From the NCBI RefSeq assembly GCF_007997225.1, contig NZ_VORM01000005.1, positions 62,001 through 126,000 of the forward strand: 64,000 nt of DNA, read 5' to 3'. A model generated the notes under the pieces. The model ran no database searches, was not told where the DNA came from, and saw only the letters and a program-made list of their open reading frames with translations. Positions 28,396 through 38,125 of this stretch are shown here, piece after piece. Both the position numbers and the translations under genes were made by a program. Within the stretch, counting starts at the first letter, position 1. Each line of letters opens with the position of its first letter. The stretch comes from Subsaximicrobium wynnwilliamsii (GTDB taxonomy: Bacteria; Bacteroidota; Bacteroidia; Flavobacteriales; Flavobacteriaceae).

Positions 28396-28424
28396 AAAGG
28401 CCCATCAGAACGATGGGCCTTTAC
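28396..28424 (+). terminator. Intrinsic terminator, likely bidirectional
   Basis: AAAGGCCCATC and GATGGGCCTTT form an 11-bp stem with an AGAAC loop, preceded by A residues and followed by TTTAC. It lies 136 bp after the S9 peptidase stop and before the DoxX-like gene. Confidence 0.75.
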
Positions 28425-28522
28425 TTTGGGAATGAGATATATCAAATAACTTTTCAAAAACCCATGTGAGTTTAGAGTACAGCGCTTGAGATATAACTAT
28501 CTTTGATAAAATCAAATTGTTT

Positions 28523-28876
28523 ATGATTGGTGCGCTTACTGTAGTGACTTTATTTTCTGCGGCATCCTTTGTGTTTTACGGGATAAGCTGTTTGACATCT
28601 AAACGTATGCTGTTAGAATTTGAGCGCTTTGGTCTGGCCAAGCAACGTGCGCTTACAGGGGTTCTCCAACTTATTGGGGGCTTCGGACTCGCCATTGGTT
28701 TTTACGCCTCGTTCAAACTCGCTGCTTTTAGTGCTGCTGGCTTGGCAATCTTGATGCTATCTGGTTTTGTGGTGCGTCTTAAAATCAAGGATTCTGTGGT
28801 GGCATCTGCACCTGCCTTAATGTATGCACTTTTGAATGGCTATTTAGCATTGCGCTTTTTTGGGGTATGGATTTGA
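28523..28876 (+). CDS. DoxX-like small integral membrane protein, copy 1
   Basis: 117 residues from the ATG at 28523 (a TTG two codons earlier is also open). Four hydrophobic helices cover most of the chain: about residues 2-22, 42-62, 64-84 and 92-112. A short basic segment (LTSKRMLLEFERFGLAKQRALTGVLQLIGG) follows helix 1. The arrangement and the LAILMLSGFVVRLKIKD segment fit the DoxX superfamily, whose members are linked to redox or envelope processes without a single agreed function. A diverged relative with the same LKIKD block is at 31225-31599 on the other strand. Confidence 0.75.
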   Translation: MIGALTVVTLFSAASFVFYGISCLTSKRMLLEFERFGLAKQRALTGVLQLIGGFGLAIGFYASFKLAAFSAAGLAILMLSGFVVRLKIKDSVVASAPALMYALLNGYLALRFFGVWI

Positions 28877-28989
28877 TGAATGTCGAATACCGAATTTTGA
28901 ATGCTGTATGTTGAAGTTTTGATTTGAGTTTCAACTATTATTTCTAGTTTACCAAAATTATTCTCTACTTCTATTTTACATAAGTCCGA

Positions 28990-30710
28990 TCAAAAAACAG
29001 CGAAAATCAGTTTCATCAGCGTCATCTGCGTTCAAAGTGAGAACGCTGAGTACGCAGATTTTGCAGATTTCCACGGATTTAATTCAGACTATTATCGAAA
29101 TACATAAAACAGCGAAAATCAGTTTCATCAGCGTCATCTGCGTTCAATGTGAGAACGCTGAGCACGCAGATTTTGCAGATTTGCACGGATTCAATTCAGA
29201 CTATTACCGAAATACATAAAACAGCGGAAATCAGTTTAATCAGCGTCATCTGCGTGCAATTGCAGGAATATCGAATAACGAATTTTGAATGCTGAATGTT
29301 GAAGTTTTGATTATAGTCTCGATTATTACTACGGTTTGCCACAGCCATTTTCTACTTCTGTTTTACATAAGTCCGATCAAAAACAGCGAAAATCAGTTTC
29401 ATCAGCGTCATCTGCGTTCAACATGAGAACGCTGAGCACGCAGATTTTGCTGATTTCCAAGGATTCAATTCAGAATAGTACCGAAATACAAAAAACAGCG
29501 AAAATCAGTTTAATCTGCGTCATCTGCGTTCAAAGTGAGAACACTGAACACGCAGATTTTGCTGACTCCCACGGATTCAATTCAGACTATTATCGAAATA
29601 CATAAAACAGCGAAAATCAGTTTCATCAGCGTCATCTGCGTTAAAAGTGAGAACACTGAGCACGCAGATTTTGCAGATTTGCACGGATTCAATTCAGACT
29701 ATTACCGAAATACATAAAACAGCGGAAATCAGTTTAATCAGCGTCATCTGCGTGCAATTGCAGGAATATCGAATAACGAATTTTGAATGCTGAATGTTGA
29801 AGTTTTGATTATAGTCTCGATTATTACTACGGTTTGCCACAGCCATTTTCTACTTCTGTTTTACATAAGTCCGATCAAAAACAGCGAAAATCAGTTTCAT
29901 CAGCGTCATCTGCGTTCAACATGAGAACACTGAGCACGCAGATTTTGTTGATTTCCAAGGATTCAATTCAGAATAGTACCGAAATACAAAAAACAGCGAA
30001 AATCAGTTTAATCTGCGTCATCTGCGTTCAATGTGAGAACACTGAGCACGCAGATTTTGCAGATTTGCACGGATTCAATTCAGACTATTACCGAAATACA
30101 AAAAACAGCGAAAATCAGTTTAATCTGCGTCATCTGCGTTCAATGTGAGAACACTGAGCACGCAGATTTTGCAGATTTGCACGGATTCAATTCAGACTAT
30201 TACCGAAATACATAAAATAACGAAAATCAGTTTAATCTGCGTCATCTGCGTTCAAAGTGAGAACACTGAACACGCAGATTTTGCTGATTCCCACGGATTC
30301 AATTCAGACTATTTCCGAATTACATAAAACAGCGAAAATCAGTTTCATCAGTATCATCTGCGTTCAACATGAGAACGCTGAGCACGCAGATTTTGCTGAT
30401 TTCCACGGATTCAATTCAGAATAGTACCGAAATACATAAAATAACGAAAATCAGTTTCATCAGCGTCATCTGCGTTCAAAGTGAGAACACTGAGCACGCA
30501 GATTTTGCAGATTTCCACGGATTTAATTCAGACTATTATCGAAATACATAAAACAGCGGAAATCAGTTTCATCAGTATCATCTGCGTTCAACATGAGAAC
30601 GCTGAGCACGCAGATTTTGCAGATGTCCACGGATTCAATTCAGACTATTTCCGAAATACATAAAACAGCGAAAATCAGTTTAATCTGCGTCATCTGCGTT
30701 CTATTTAAGG
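28990..30710. repeat. Family A tandem repeat array 2 (112-bp unit, about 15 copies)
   Basis: About 15 copies, most exactly 112 bp: CAGCGAAAATCAGTTTCATC, GTCATCTGCGTTCAA, GTGAGAACRCTGAGCACGC, AGATTTTGCAGATTTCCACG, GATTCAATTCAGACTATTA. Words near 28998, 29110, 29222, 29385, 29497, 29608 and 29720 show the period. Two copies are lengthened by ~50 bp at 29260-29380 and 29760-29880 with a GCATTCAAAATTCG-like insert. This array uses only the short spacer form of array 1. Open frames starting MRTLSTQIL... are repeat by-products. Confidence 0.95.
29185..30080. repeat. 498-bp higher-order tandem duplication inside family A array 2
   Basis: The block from about 29185 to 29580 reappears 498 bp downstream with few differences, including the non-repeat insert GGTTTGCCACAGCCATTTTC at 29332 and 29830. 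The array therefore grew at least once by copying a multi-unit block, not only single units. Confidence 0.8.
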
Positions 30711-30792
30711 AGTATCGAATACCGAAGTTCTGGATTTCAGCTTCAAATGCTAGCTGGCTCCACCTCTATTTGAACTTCACATCCACTCAAAT

Positions 30793-30823
30793 AAAAAAGC
30801 ATCCCTTATCGGAATGCTTTTTT
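30793..30823. terminator. Bidirectional terminator between repeat array 2 and dodecin
   Basis: AAAAAAGCATCC pairs with GGAATGCTTTTTT, one bulge. The A-run before and T-run after the stem allow termination in both directions. It lies 25 bp after the dodecin stop on the minus strand. Confidence 0.7.
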
Positions 30824-30847
30824 ATAAGATTTTAATTGTTGTTGTGA

Positions 30848-31048
30848 TTAACTGACTTCAAAAGTGATTTTCACGTTGACGCGAAATTCTGAAACAGCAT
30901 TGTCTTTAATAGCGACACTCTGCTCACGTACATAAGCCGACTTGATGTTTTTTACAGTTTTTCCTGCATGGAGTACTGCTTTTTTTGTTGCGTCTTCCCA
31001 ACTTTTTTCGGAATTCGCCATGATCTCAATTACTTTTAATACTGCCAT
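30848..31048 (-). CDS. Dodecin family flavin-binding protein
   Basis: The 66-residue protein matches dodecin in length and pattern: MAVLKVIEIMANSEKSWEDATKKAVLHAGKTVKN (first strand, helix), then IKSAYVREQSVAIKDN and EFRVNVKITFEVS (two long strands). Dodecins assemble into hollow dodecamers that bind and store riboflavin or FMN; the usual tryptophan that stacks on the flavin is present in SWEDA. It is cytosolic, has its own promoter region upstream and ends at the terminator at 30793-30823. Confidence 0.92.
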   Translation of the reverse strand: MAVLKVIEIMANSEKSWEDATKKAVLHAGKTVKNIKSAYVREQSVAIKDNAVSEFRVNVKITFEVS

Positions 31049-31224
31049 AATAGTTGTTTTAGATTAGTAAATTACTTGAGGCTTTAAGGTACATATAATA
31101 AACTAAATATCAAATATTTAACACTAATTTAAGCTCTGGAAACCAAATTAAGTTTTTTGTATTATAATTTCAAATCACTGTAATCAAGCAGCTTATAATA
31201 AAACAAAATATTAGCAGATGCCGC

Positions 31225-31599
31225 TTAGACCAATTGTCCTTGAAAAGCAATGGAAATACATAAGACCATAAATAGAAATGCAGGAAATGATTTATACAGC
31301 GGATCTTTAATTTTCAAGTGCATCACTATCGAGCCCAACAATAAAACCGCTAATCCAATTGCTGCTGGCGCTACCAAAACAGGCACCCAAATGGATATGA
31401 TCAAGGCAATGCCTAACAGCACTTTAAGACTGCCAATCACATAGCACGACCATAATGGAAGACCATAAACCTGAAATTCCTCAGTGATGTTTTGCGCATC
31501 GCCACCACGCCAGCGGGTAGGTTTATTACGTTGAAGTATCCAGACGTTGATAAGGCTCAAGCCCACTATGAGTTTAAAAATCGTAATTAATATGTCCAT
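31225..31599 (-). CDS. DoxX-like small integral membrane protein, copy 2
   Basis: A 124-residue membrane protein with four hydrophobic helices (about 2-20, 52-72, 74-92 and 100-118) and a charged loop (RNKPTRWRGGDAQNITEEFQVYGLP) after the first. VYGLPLWSCYVIGSLKVLLGIALI and LHLKIKD-type segments are typical of the DoxX superfamily. Compared with 28523-28876 it shares the GLA.L.L...V..LKIKD....S.PA pattern, so the two are distant paralogues facing each other across the repeat array and dodecin. Function unknown. Confidence 0.78.
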   Translation of the reverse strand: MDILITIFKLIVGLSLINVWILQRNKPTRWRGGDAQNITEEFQVYGLPLWSCYVIGSLKVLLGIALIISIWVPVLVAPAAIGLAVLLLGSIVMHLKIKDPLYKSFPAFLFMVLCISIAFQGQLV

Positions 31600-32047
31600 A
31601 AAATTGTTTTTGGTTAGTTACCCTTAAAAGATAAAACATTATTGGTTAATGAGCGCTATGGGGCGTTTTTTTTTAAAAAAATAATTCGGTTCTCTGTTAC
31701 ATGTTCACCTGTTATGTGTTAACCGTTGTCAGTTATCCGTTATACGTTCTCTGTTGTCATCCTTCAGTCAGTATTTAAGTAGTTTGCCTTGAGCTTGAAA
31801 TTGAACTTGAACTTCAAAAATCCATAATATTCAATTAACAATCGTTAATCTTCAATAATTTAAACTTTAGTCTTCAGTCTTCAGTTGACAGTTGAAGTAG
31901 AGCATGAATTAAAAACATTATTCCTCACTTCTTCCCTCGCGTTCGCTATGAAGCTAAAGACGACTAAAATTGAGAATATGACTTCTTTTTCACTTACCCC
32001 CTACCTTACTACCCTCTACCCTCTCCCCACTTCCTACTCCCCATCGG
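31600..32047. other. Spacer with C/T-rich tract
   Basis: No gene is seen. 31690-31760 is a series of short GTTA/GTTCTCTGTT-type imperfect repeats. 31995-32042 is a C/T-rich tract of CCCTACC-like words directly downstream of the metalloprotease stop. These look like decayed repeat DNA; I assign no function. Confidence 0.4.
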
Positions 32048-34519
32048 CTATTTAGGATCTAAAATCAACTCAACACGTTTCAAAACATCCTTATAATGGT
32101 ACTTGGTCACTGTATTCACGGAGCGTGCCGCTGCAGATGCTACTTGTGATTTTAACTGGTTCAATTCACCTCTTACCAAGGCACGCACATCACTTTGTGC
32201 CACATTGAAATACTGGTTGCTGCGTTTCGGGTTCAAATCTCCGGTCATTAAATATCCCATGCGCTCCACGTAGGCACGCTGCAAGTTTCGGCGAAAGACA
32301 TCCACATTGCTTGAGCCTGTGGTTTCACTCCAAATGCCTTTGCGAAGTTCTTCAAGCATTTCCAGCGCCGCGTAATTTTCAGCATTGATGGTCTCGTGGT
32401 CCAAAAGCCTGCCAAGCGTTTCAAAATCGAGCAAGCTGTTTAAGAAACGATTTTGCAATCTACTTAGGCCTTCAGTATATCCCGCATAATCAATGTTGGT
32501 CAGCATGGTCTTATCCACCAACCATGTGGGCGTTTTAAAGGCATTCTCCTGCAGCCATTGCATTGATTGTTCTTGCACTGGTTTTGGTGTTGCCACATAA
32601 AAAGAGCCATTTTGGTTGGGCTTCAAAAGGTGCTCCTCAACACCTCCAATATTTGTGGCAACATGGTTGACATAGCGGTTGTAACAGCTCAACAGTTCCC
32701 CGTACAATTCCTCGAGATCGTCATAATCGTTGGTTTGGTCACTGGTCCACTGCGGAAGATGAGCTGCGACATATTTCAAATTCTTCAGCGCGTAGGTGGA
32801 TGCCAGAACTGCGTCGTTACCAATATCTTCGGTTTGGGACGTAGGGTCGAACCTACTGCTCTGCTTTCCGAAGACATATTTGGGATCACCTTCCTTTTCA
32901 AGTATCCAGGCATTTAAAAGTGGCTTCTCCGCCTCTGCTGTGTAGGCGTTTGGAATGCGACGGTAGCCCCAATTGATGGCGTAGTGATCGTAAGGGCCAA
33001 TTTGCCTGATGAATCGTATGTTCTCATCCCCAGGTTGGGCGATGTAATTGTAACGGGCATAATCCATAATGGTGGCTGCGATGCCAAATTCTTGGGTAAA
33101 GGCACCGTCTCTATAACTTTCCACATCATAAGCTTTGCTGGCACTCATATTATGCGGAAGGCCTAAAGCATGCCCCACCTCATGCGCGATGACCATTTTC
33201 ATCATTTCACCAATTTCCTCAGCAGGCGTGTTCAGGGTTCTTGCGGAAGGATTTGCTGCTCCGGTTTCCAATAGATATCGGTTTCGATAAGAACGCAAAT
33301 GGTTGTGGTACCAAATAATGTCGCTCTCGATGATCTCACCACTGCGAGGGTCTGAAACGCTCGGTCCAACTGCGTTTCTAGTTTCACTGGCCACGTATCG
33401 AATTACAGAATAACGCACATCCTCTGGGCTAAATTCTGGATCCTCTTCTTTGGTTGGCGGATCTTTGGCGATAATGGCATTTTTAAAACCAGCAGTTTCA
33501 AATGGACCTTGCCATAGCTCGATGCCTTCTTTTATGTATTTCCGAAGGGCCTTTGGTGTGGCAGGATCGAGATAATACACAATCGGCTTTACGGGTTCCA
33601 CCAATTCCCCTCGGGCATAGGCTTCAGGATCTTTGGGTTCCAAACGCCATCTGCGAATGTAGGTTTTGGTATCGGCCTTGAGCTGTTCGCTGCCATAATC
33701 GACCTGACTGAAGGTAAACCAACCCACACGCTCATCGGCAAAACGCTTTTGCATAGGCGATGCTGGCAATAATACCATAGATTGGTTCATCTGAAGGCTA
33801 ATCGTTTCGGCAGTTTCAGCCGATGGAGGCTCGGAAGCGGTATAGGTCATGTCTTGCACCACTTCTATATTCTTCGGAAAACTTTTCATGCTATTGATAA
33901 AGCTTCGGGAATTGTCTAAATTCTTGACTTTATACGACTCCCGCAAGCGGCTTGAGAGGCCGCTAATCACTTTTACATCTGTATTATAAAACTTGGTCAC
34001 GTCAACCACCACCGCAGTAGAATCTGGGCTGAAGGCCTCAATATCAAAAGCGAACAGCGTAGGCTCATAATTATTGGATTGTACCGAAATACTTATCGGC
34101 AAGGCCTCATCGGCGACCGCATTATAGGACCGTTCCTTGATCAAGATCTTATCCTCAAAACGTTGCCAAACAATAATGCGCTCGCCCGTTTTAGAACCAG
34201 CATTGATGTAACCACCACCTAGATTGGCAGGTAGTTTTGCGATTCTACTTACCAAGAGCATGTCTTTATTGAGCAGGGAATCTGGGATCTCGAAAAAGTA
34301 GTTCTCCTTTACTTTATGCACTTTAAAAAGGCCTTCATCAGTAATGGCAGCCTTGGTAATGACCTCGTTGTAAGCTTTGATTTTGCTTTCGTCCTTTTTC
34401 GGAGTGCTGATTTCGGTGTTTGCCTTGTTTTTCTTCTTTTGACGTTTTGATTGAGATATACTTAAGTTTGGAGCTAAAAAGCTTAGGGTCAAACCGATGA
34501 CTAAAATGGTGTTTTTCAT
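32048..34519 (-). CDS. Secreted zinc-dependent metalloprotease (DUF5117/DUF5118 type)
   Basis: An 823-residue protein with a signal peptide (1-22, ending LSISQ) followed by a Lys/Asn-rich linker. The N-terminal half carries a DUF5118/DUF5117-like region (ITDEGLFKVHKVKENYFFEIPDSLL, DMLLVSRIAKLP). The catalytic site AHEVGHALGLPH near residue 445 is the HExxHxxGxxH zinc motif of metzincins. A downstream MDYARYNY segment can supply the Met-turn. Family members are widespread in Bacteroidota and probably degrade proteins in the periplasm or outside. It is a single gene with its own upstream region. Confidence 0.92.
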   Translation of the reverse strand: MKNTILVIGLTLSFLAPNLSISQSKRQKKKNKANTEISTPKKDESKIKAYNEVITKAAITDEGLFKVHKVKENYFFEIPDSLLNKDMLLVSRIAKLPANLGGGYINAGSKTGERIIVWQRFEDKILIKERSYNAVADEALPISISVQSNNYEPTLFAFDIEAFSPDSTAVVVDVTKFYNTDVKVISGLSSRLRESYKVKNLDNSRSFINSMKSFPKNIEVVQDMTYTASEPPSAETAETISLQMNQSMVLLPASPMQKRFADERVGWFTFSQVDYGSEQLKADTKTYIRRWRLEPKDPEAYARGELVEPVKPIVYYLDPATPKALRKYIKEGIELWQGPFETAGFKNAIIAKDPPTKEEDPEFSPEDVRYSVIRYVASETRNAVGPSVSDPRSGEIIESDIIWYHNHLRSYRNRYLLETGAANPSARTLNTPAEEIGEMMKMVIAHEVGHALGLPHNMSASKAYDVESYRDGAFTQEFGIAATIMDYARYNYIAQPGDENIRFIRQIGPYDHYAINWGYRRIPNAYTAEAEKPLLNAWILEKEGDPKYVFGKQSSRFDPTSQTEDIGNDAVLASTYALKNLKYVAAHLPQWTSDQTNDYDDLEELYGELLSCYNRYVNHVATNIGGVEEHLLKPNQNGSFYVATPKPVQEQSMQWLQENAFKTPTWLVDKTMLTNIDYAGYTEGLSRLQNRFLNSLLDFETLGRLLDHETINAENYAALEMLEELRKGIWSETTGSSNVDVFRRNLQRAYVERMGYLMTGDLNPKRSNQYFNVAQSDVRALVRGELNQLKSQVASAAARSVNTVTKYHYKDVLKRVELILDPK

Positions 34520-35028
34520 GGAGGTTTTTTATAATTACAGCGAGATTTTTTTAACATTGTGAATTTACAAAATTATCATGAGCCCATTTACATTTTGTGG
34601 TTTCATGGCAGCGATTGGGTTTAGATTTCTTTCTTAAAGGTTTTATTCGATTTCCAATGCGCAACAAAAATTGAAACTCTTTGATGAGGCCAATCGCAAA
34701 TCAAAAAAACACATGATTTAGAGTTCTTCAAGAAACCTTGAAACACACTTTTGATGTTTTAAATTTCAACTTGTAATCTAAATATGTTGCTGCAAAAATT
34801 AGCAAAGCCCGCCCTATCAAGACGATACACACGACAAAGCTTTATCCTACGATGTTTTAAATATTTGTCAACTTTTTAATGTTAGTAAATATTTATAATA
34901 TTGAAAATCAAACAATTAACACATTTTTCTTGATAACTTTATTTTCTTAAGTCCAATAAAATGTTGTTACTTTACAAAAGTTGTAAGTCTACAAAAAGTA
35001 ATTTAATCAATATAATATTCAAAAAGAT
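34520..35028. other. Regulatory spacer upstream of nrdJ
   Basis: 509 bp between divergent genes, without a gene. I looked for a cobalamin riboswitch, expected given a B12-dependent enzyme downstream, but saw no B12-box (GCCACTG-like). TTGTTACTTTACAAAAG near 34961-34985 could overlap the nrdJ promoter; it is a weak match. Confidence 0.35.
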
Positions 35029-37587
35029 ATGCCTGTAAAAGAAAAGAAAGTCGTCCCTCAAACCTATACCCAAGAGCAGGCCTTTCAAGCTTCGTTAAAC
35101 TATTTTAAAGGTGATGACCTCGCCGCCCGAGTTTGGGTTAACAAATATGCTCTTAAAGATTCTGATGGCCATGTTTATGAAAAAACGCCAGACGATATGC
35201 ACAAGCGTATCGCCAAGGAAGTTGCACGTATTGAGAAGAAATACCCGAATCCCATGACTGAGGACGAAGTGTTTGATCTCATCAAAAACTTCAAGTACAT
35301 TGTGCCTCAAGGCAGTCCTATGGCTGGCATTGGCAACCCCTTTCAAGTGGGGTCGCTGTCTAACTGTTTCGTGATTGGTAACGATGGCAATAGTGATTCC
35401 TATGGAGGTATCATGAAAATCGATCAAGAGCAGGTGCAATTGATGAAACGCCGCGGCGGCGTGGGGCATGATTTGTCGCACATTAGGCCAAAAGGCTCTG
35501 GTGTTAAAAACTCGGCACTCACCTCTACCGGACTTGTGCCTTTTATGGAGCGTTACTCCAATTCCACCCGTGAGGTTGCTCAAGACGGTCGCCGTGGGGC
35601 GCTTATGCTTTCGGTATCTATCAACCATCCCGATGCTGAGGATTTTATCGATGCCAAAATGGAACAGGGTAAAGTAACCGGAGCCAATGTATCGGTACGT
35701 ATCGATGATAAATTCATGACCGCGGTAAAAAACGACACGCCTTATACCCAAACATATCCCATCTTTAGCGACAATCCTAAATTCTCTAAAGAAATACAAG
35801 CCAATACTTTGTGGAAAAAGATTGTTCACAACGCTTGGAAATCTGCTGAACCTGGTATCCTGTTTTGGGATACAGTGATCAATGAATCGGTGCCAGATTG
35901 CTATGCCGACTTGGGATACAAAACTGTTTCCACCAATCCTTGTGGTGAGATTCCGCTTTGTCCTTACGATTCTTGCCGTTTGTTGGCCATCAACCTATTT
36001 TCATACGTGGAAGAGCCATTTACTGCAAAAGCGCACTTCAATTATGAGCTTTTCAAAAAGCATATCAATGCCGCGCAACGCATCATGGATGACATCATTG
36101 ATTTGGAGCTGGAAAAAATAGATAAAATTTTAGAAAAAATAAACGCAGATCCTGAAAATGAAGACGTTAAAGCTGTGGAACGAAACCTTTGGTTGAATAT
36201 TCGCAAGAAAGCAGGCGAAGGCCGACGCACAGGTATTGGCATCACTGCCGAAGGCGATATGCTTGCTGGTTTAGGAATTACTTACGGGAGTAAGGAAGGG
36301 ATTGATTTTTCAGTGGACATTCATAAAAGAATTGCCTTGGCTACTTACCGTGCTTCTGTGGAAACAGCGAAAGAGCGTGGCGCTTTTGGAATCTTTGATG
36401 CCGAAAGGGAAAAGAACAATCCGTTCATCCTGAGATTGAAAGAAGCCGATGAAGAGCTGTACTATGATATGTTGGAACATGGTCGACGTAATATTGCGTT
36501 GCTTACCATTGCGCCAACAGGCACAACCAGCTTGATGACCCAAACCAGTTCTGGGATAGAGCCTGTTTTTCTTCCAGTCTATAAACGCAGAAGAAAAGTG
36601 AATCCAAACGACAAAAATTCCCGCGTGGATTTTGTGGATGAAGTTGGCGATTCTTGGGAAGAATATGTGGTATTTCATCAGCGATTCAAAGAATGGATGA
36701 AAATCAACGGTCATGACACCGATAAAAAATACGAGCAGGTTGAACTGGATAAATTGATTAAAATATCACCGTATTACAAAGCGACTTCCAATGATGTGGA
36801 CTGGATGAGCAAAGTTAAAATGCAAGGCGCTGTTCAAAAATGGATCGACCACTCCATTAGCGTCACTATTAATTTGCCAAATGACGCCAGTGAGGAACTG
36901 GTAGGAAAGCTCTATCTTGAAGCTTGGGAGGCCGGATGTAAAGGCGTTACTGTGTATCGCGATGGCTCACGCTCTGGTGTTCTTATTTCTAACGAAGAAA
37001 AGAAAACGGAAGACGAGGATAACACTGGGGATAGTAATTTCCCAACCAAGCGCCCACAAACCTTGACGGCTGATGTTGTTCGTTTTCAAAACAACAAAGA
37101 CAAATGGATCGCTTTCATTGGTTTGGTGGATGGCCGACCGTATGAAGTATTTACAGGTATGGCCGACGATGAGGATGGTATTTTGATACCACGCTGGGTC
37201 AATGAGGGTCTCATCATTAAAAACCGTAATGAAGACGGCAGCTCGCGTTATGATTTCCAATATGGAAACAAACGTGGTTATAAAACCACGATTGAAGGAC
37301 TGTCACATAAATTCAATCCAGAATTTTGGAATTATGCCAAACTCATTTCCAGCACTTTGCGCCATGGAATGGATATAGACAAGATTGTGGATTTGATAAA
37401 CAGTCTGCAATTGGATAGTGAATCCATTAACACCTGGAAGAATGGTGTGGTACGTGCCCTCAAACGCTACGTTGCCGATGGGACAATCGCCAATAAGGAA
37501 AAGTGCAGCAGTTGCAGCTCCTCTAATCTTATTTATCAAGAAGGTTGCTTAACTTGCAAGGATTGCGGCTCTTCTAAATGTGGTTGA
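35029..37587 (+). CDS. nrdJ: Adenosylcobalamin-dependent (class II) ribonucleotide reductase
   Basis: The 852-residue enzyme makes deoxyribonucleotides using adenosylcobalamin as radical source, working with or without oxygen. The N-terminal cone region starts at QAFQASLNYFKGDDLAARVW. Active-site features are SNCFVIG (first redox cysteine, ~107), QLMKRRGGVG, and STNPCGEIPLCP with catalytic Cys and Glu (~305). IALLTIAPTGTTSLM is present, and GCKGVTVYRDGSR marks the end of the barrel. The C-terminus carries CSSC...C...C..C, the zinc-type cysteine tail of long NrdJ proteins. A terminator follows at 37609. It has no NrdR-type or other nrd gene beside it. Confidence 0.95.
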   Translation: MPVKEKKVVPQTYTQEQAFQASLNYFKGDDLAARVWVNKYALKDSDGHVYEKTPDDMHKRIAKEVARIEKKYPNPMTEDEVFDLIKNFKYIVPQGSPMAGIGNPFQVGSLSNCFVIGNDGNSDSYGGIMKIDQEQVQLMKRRGGVGHDLSHIRPKGSGVKNSALTSTGLVPFMERYSNSTREVAQDGRRGALMLSVSINHPDAEDFIDAKMEQGKVTGANVSVRIDDKFMTAVKNDTPYTQTYPIFSDNPKFSKEIQANTLWKKIVHNAWKSAEPGILFWDTVINESVPDCYADLGYKTVSTNPCGEIPLCPYDSCRLLAINLFSYVEEPFTAKAHFNYELFKKHINAAQRIMDDIIDLELEKIDKILEKINADPENEDVKAVERNLWLNIRKKAGEGRRTGIGITAEGDMLAGLGITYGSKEGIDFSVDIHKRIALATYRASVETAKERGAFGIFDAEREKNNPFILRLKEADEELYYDMLEHGRRNIALLTIAPTGTTSLMTQTSSGIEPVFLPVYKRRRKVNPNDKNSRVDFVDEVGDSWEEYVVFHQRFKEWMKINGHDTDKKYEQVELDKLIKISPYYKATSNDVDWMSKVKMQGAVQKWIDHSISVTINLPNDASEELVGKLYLEAWEAGCKGVTVYRDGSRSGVLISNEEKKTEDEDNTGDSNFPTKRPQTLTADVVRFQNNKDKWIAFIGLVDGRPYEVFTGMADDEDGILIPRWVNEGLIIKNRNEDGSSRYDFQYGNKRGYKTTIEGLSHKFNPEFWNYAKLISSTLRHGMDIDKIVDLINSLQLDSESINTWKNGVVRALKRYVADGTIANKEKCSSCSSSNLIYQEGCLTCKDCGSSKCG

Positions 37588-37608
37588 TTTTATAGAGTAA
37601 ACAGAAAT

Positions 37609-37650
37609 AAAAAGCGACTTGAAGGTTTATCCCTTGAGTCGCTTTTTTTT
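37609..37650 (+). terminator. Intrinsic terminator of nrdJ
   Basis: AAAGCGACTT and GAGTCGCTTT form the stem, with a loop of ~16 nt and eight T residues afterwards. It sits 22 bp after the nrdJ stop. Confidence 0.85.
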
Positions 37651-37751
37651 TGCTGAAATTAGAGAGATTAAAATCGGAGTCAATAATACCAAAACAAATT
37701 AAACCTTGCTTTTTAGCACGACTGGCACTGTGCTAATTTGAGAATGTGCCG

Positions 37752-37787
37752 CAAAAAAAAACGATGCTTTTTGAGAAGCATCGTTTA
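37752..37787 (-). terminator. Terminator for the minus-strand gene at 37905
   Basis: AAACGATGCTT/AAGCATCGTTT stem with a TTTGAG loop. Read on the minus strand, the stem is followed by a run of T (A-run at 37753-37761). It lies ~120 bp past the stop at 37905. Confidence 0.75.
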
Positions 37788-37904
37788 TTAATCAATAACC
37801 TCGGGGCAAACCCAGGAGGTATAAATTGAGGATATTCTTTGTATTTCGAGGCAAGCCTCGGGCAATAAACCCTCTGGAGGGATTTAACTAATGATTCGTT
37901 CAGG

Positions 37905-38081
37905 TTAGGATTTCTTTTGGTCTGATTTTTTATCAGCTTTTTTGACTTTCAAATCACCGTCGCCATCGATCTCTAATTTTTTTCCTTCATTTTCTTCTAA
38001 AGAAGGAAAGTTGGACGACTTGTGATAATCGTCTTGGAAATCGGCATTTTTTCTGGTCTTTTTTTTATCAGTATCACTCAT
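37905..38081 (-). CDS. Small charged hypothetical protein (58 aa)
   Basis: Reading the minus strand from the ATG at 38081 gives 58 residues, rich in K, D and E: MSDTDKKKTRKNADFQDDYH, then KSSNFPSLEENEGKKLEIDGDGDLKVKK and a lysine-rich end. No hydrophobic helix, no cysteine. EENEGKKLEIDGDGDLKV could form a small strand pair; I know no family. The reading frame uses normal codons, ends with its own terminator at 37752-37787 and lies 44 bp downstream of the MscS gene, so it is probably the last gene of that unit. Function unknown. Confidence 0.65.
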   Translation of the reverse strand: MSDTDKKKTRKNADFQDDYHKSSNFPSLEENEGKKLEIDGDGDLKVKKADKKSDQKKS

Positions 38082-38125
38082 GATTTTTATGATTTTAGTT
38101 ATTAATGATTATTGTTTCCGAAGAC

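Larger units (their letters stand above)
37588..37904. other. Spacer with two terminators and dispersed palindromes
   Basis: Besides the terminators at 37609-37650 and 37752-37787, the stretch holds CGAGGC/GCCTCG at 37847-37860, CCCTC/GAGGG at 37870-37881 and a CCTCGGGGCAAACCCAGGAGG word at 37799-37819. They resemble the palindromic words at 7121-7213. Confidence 0.5.

Noticed and set aside
34700-35028. Cobalamin riboswitch before nrdJ
   Set aside because: No B12-box or matching stem was visible in the leader.
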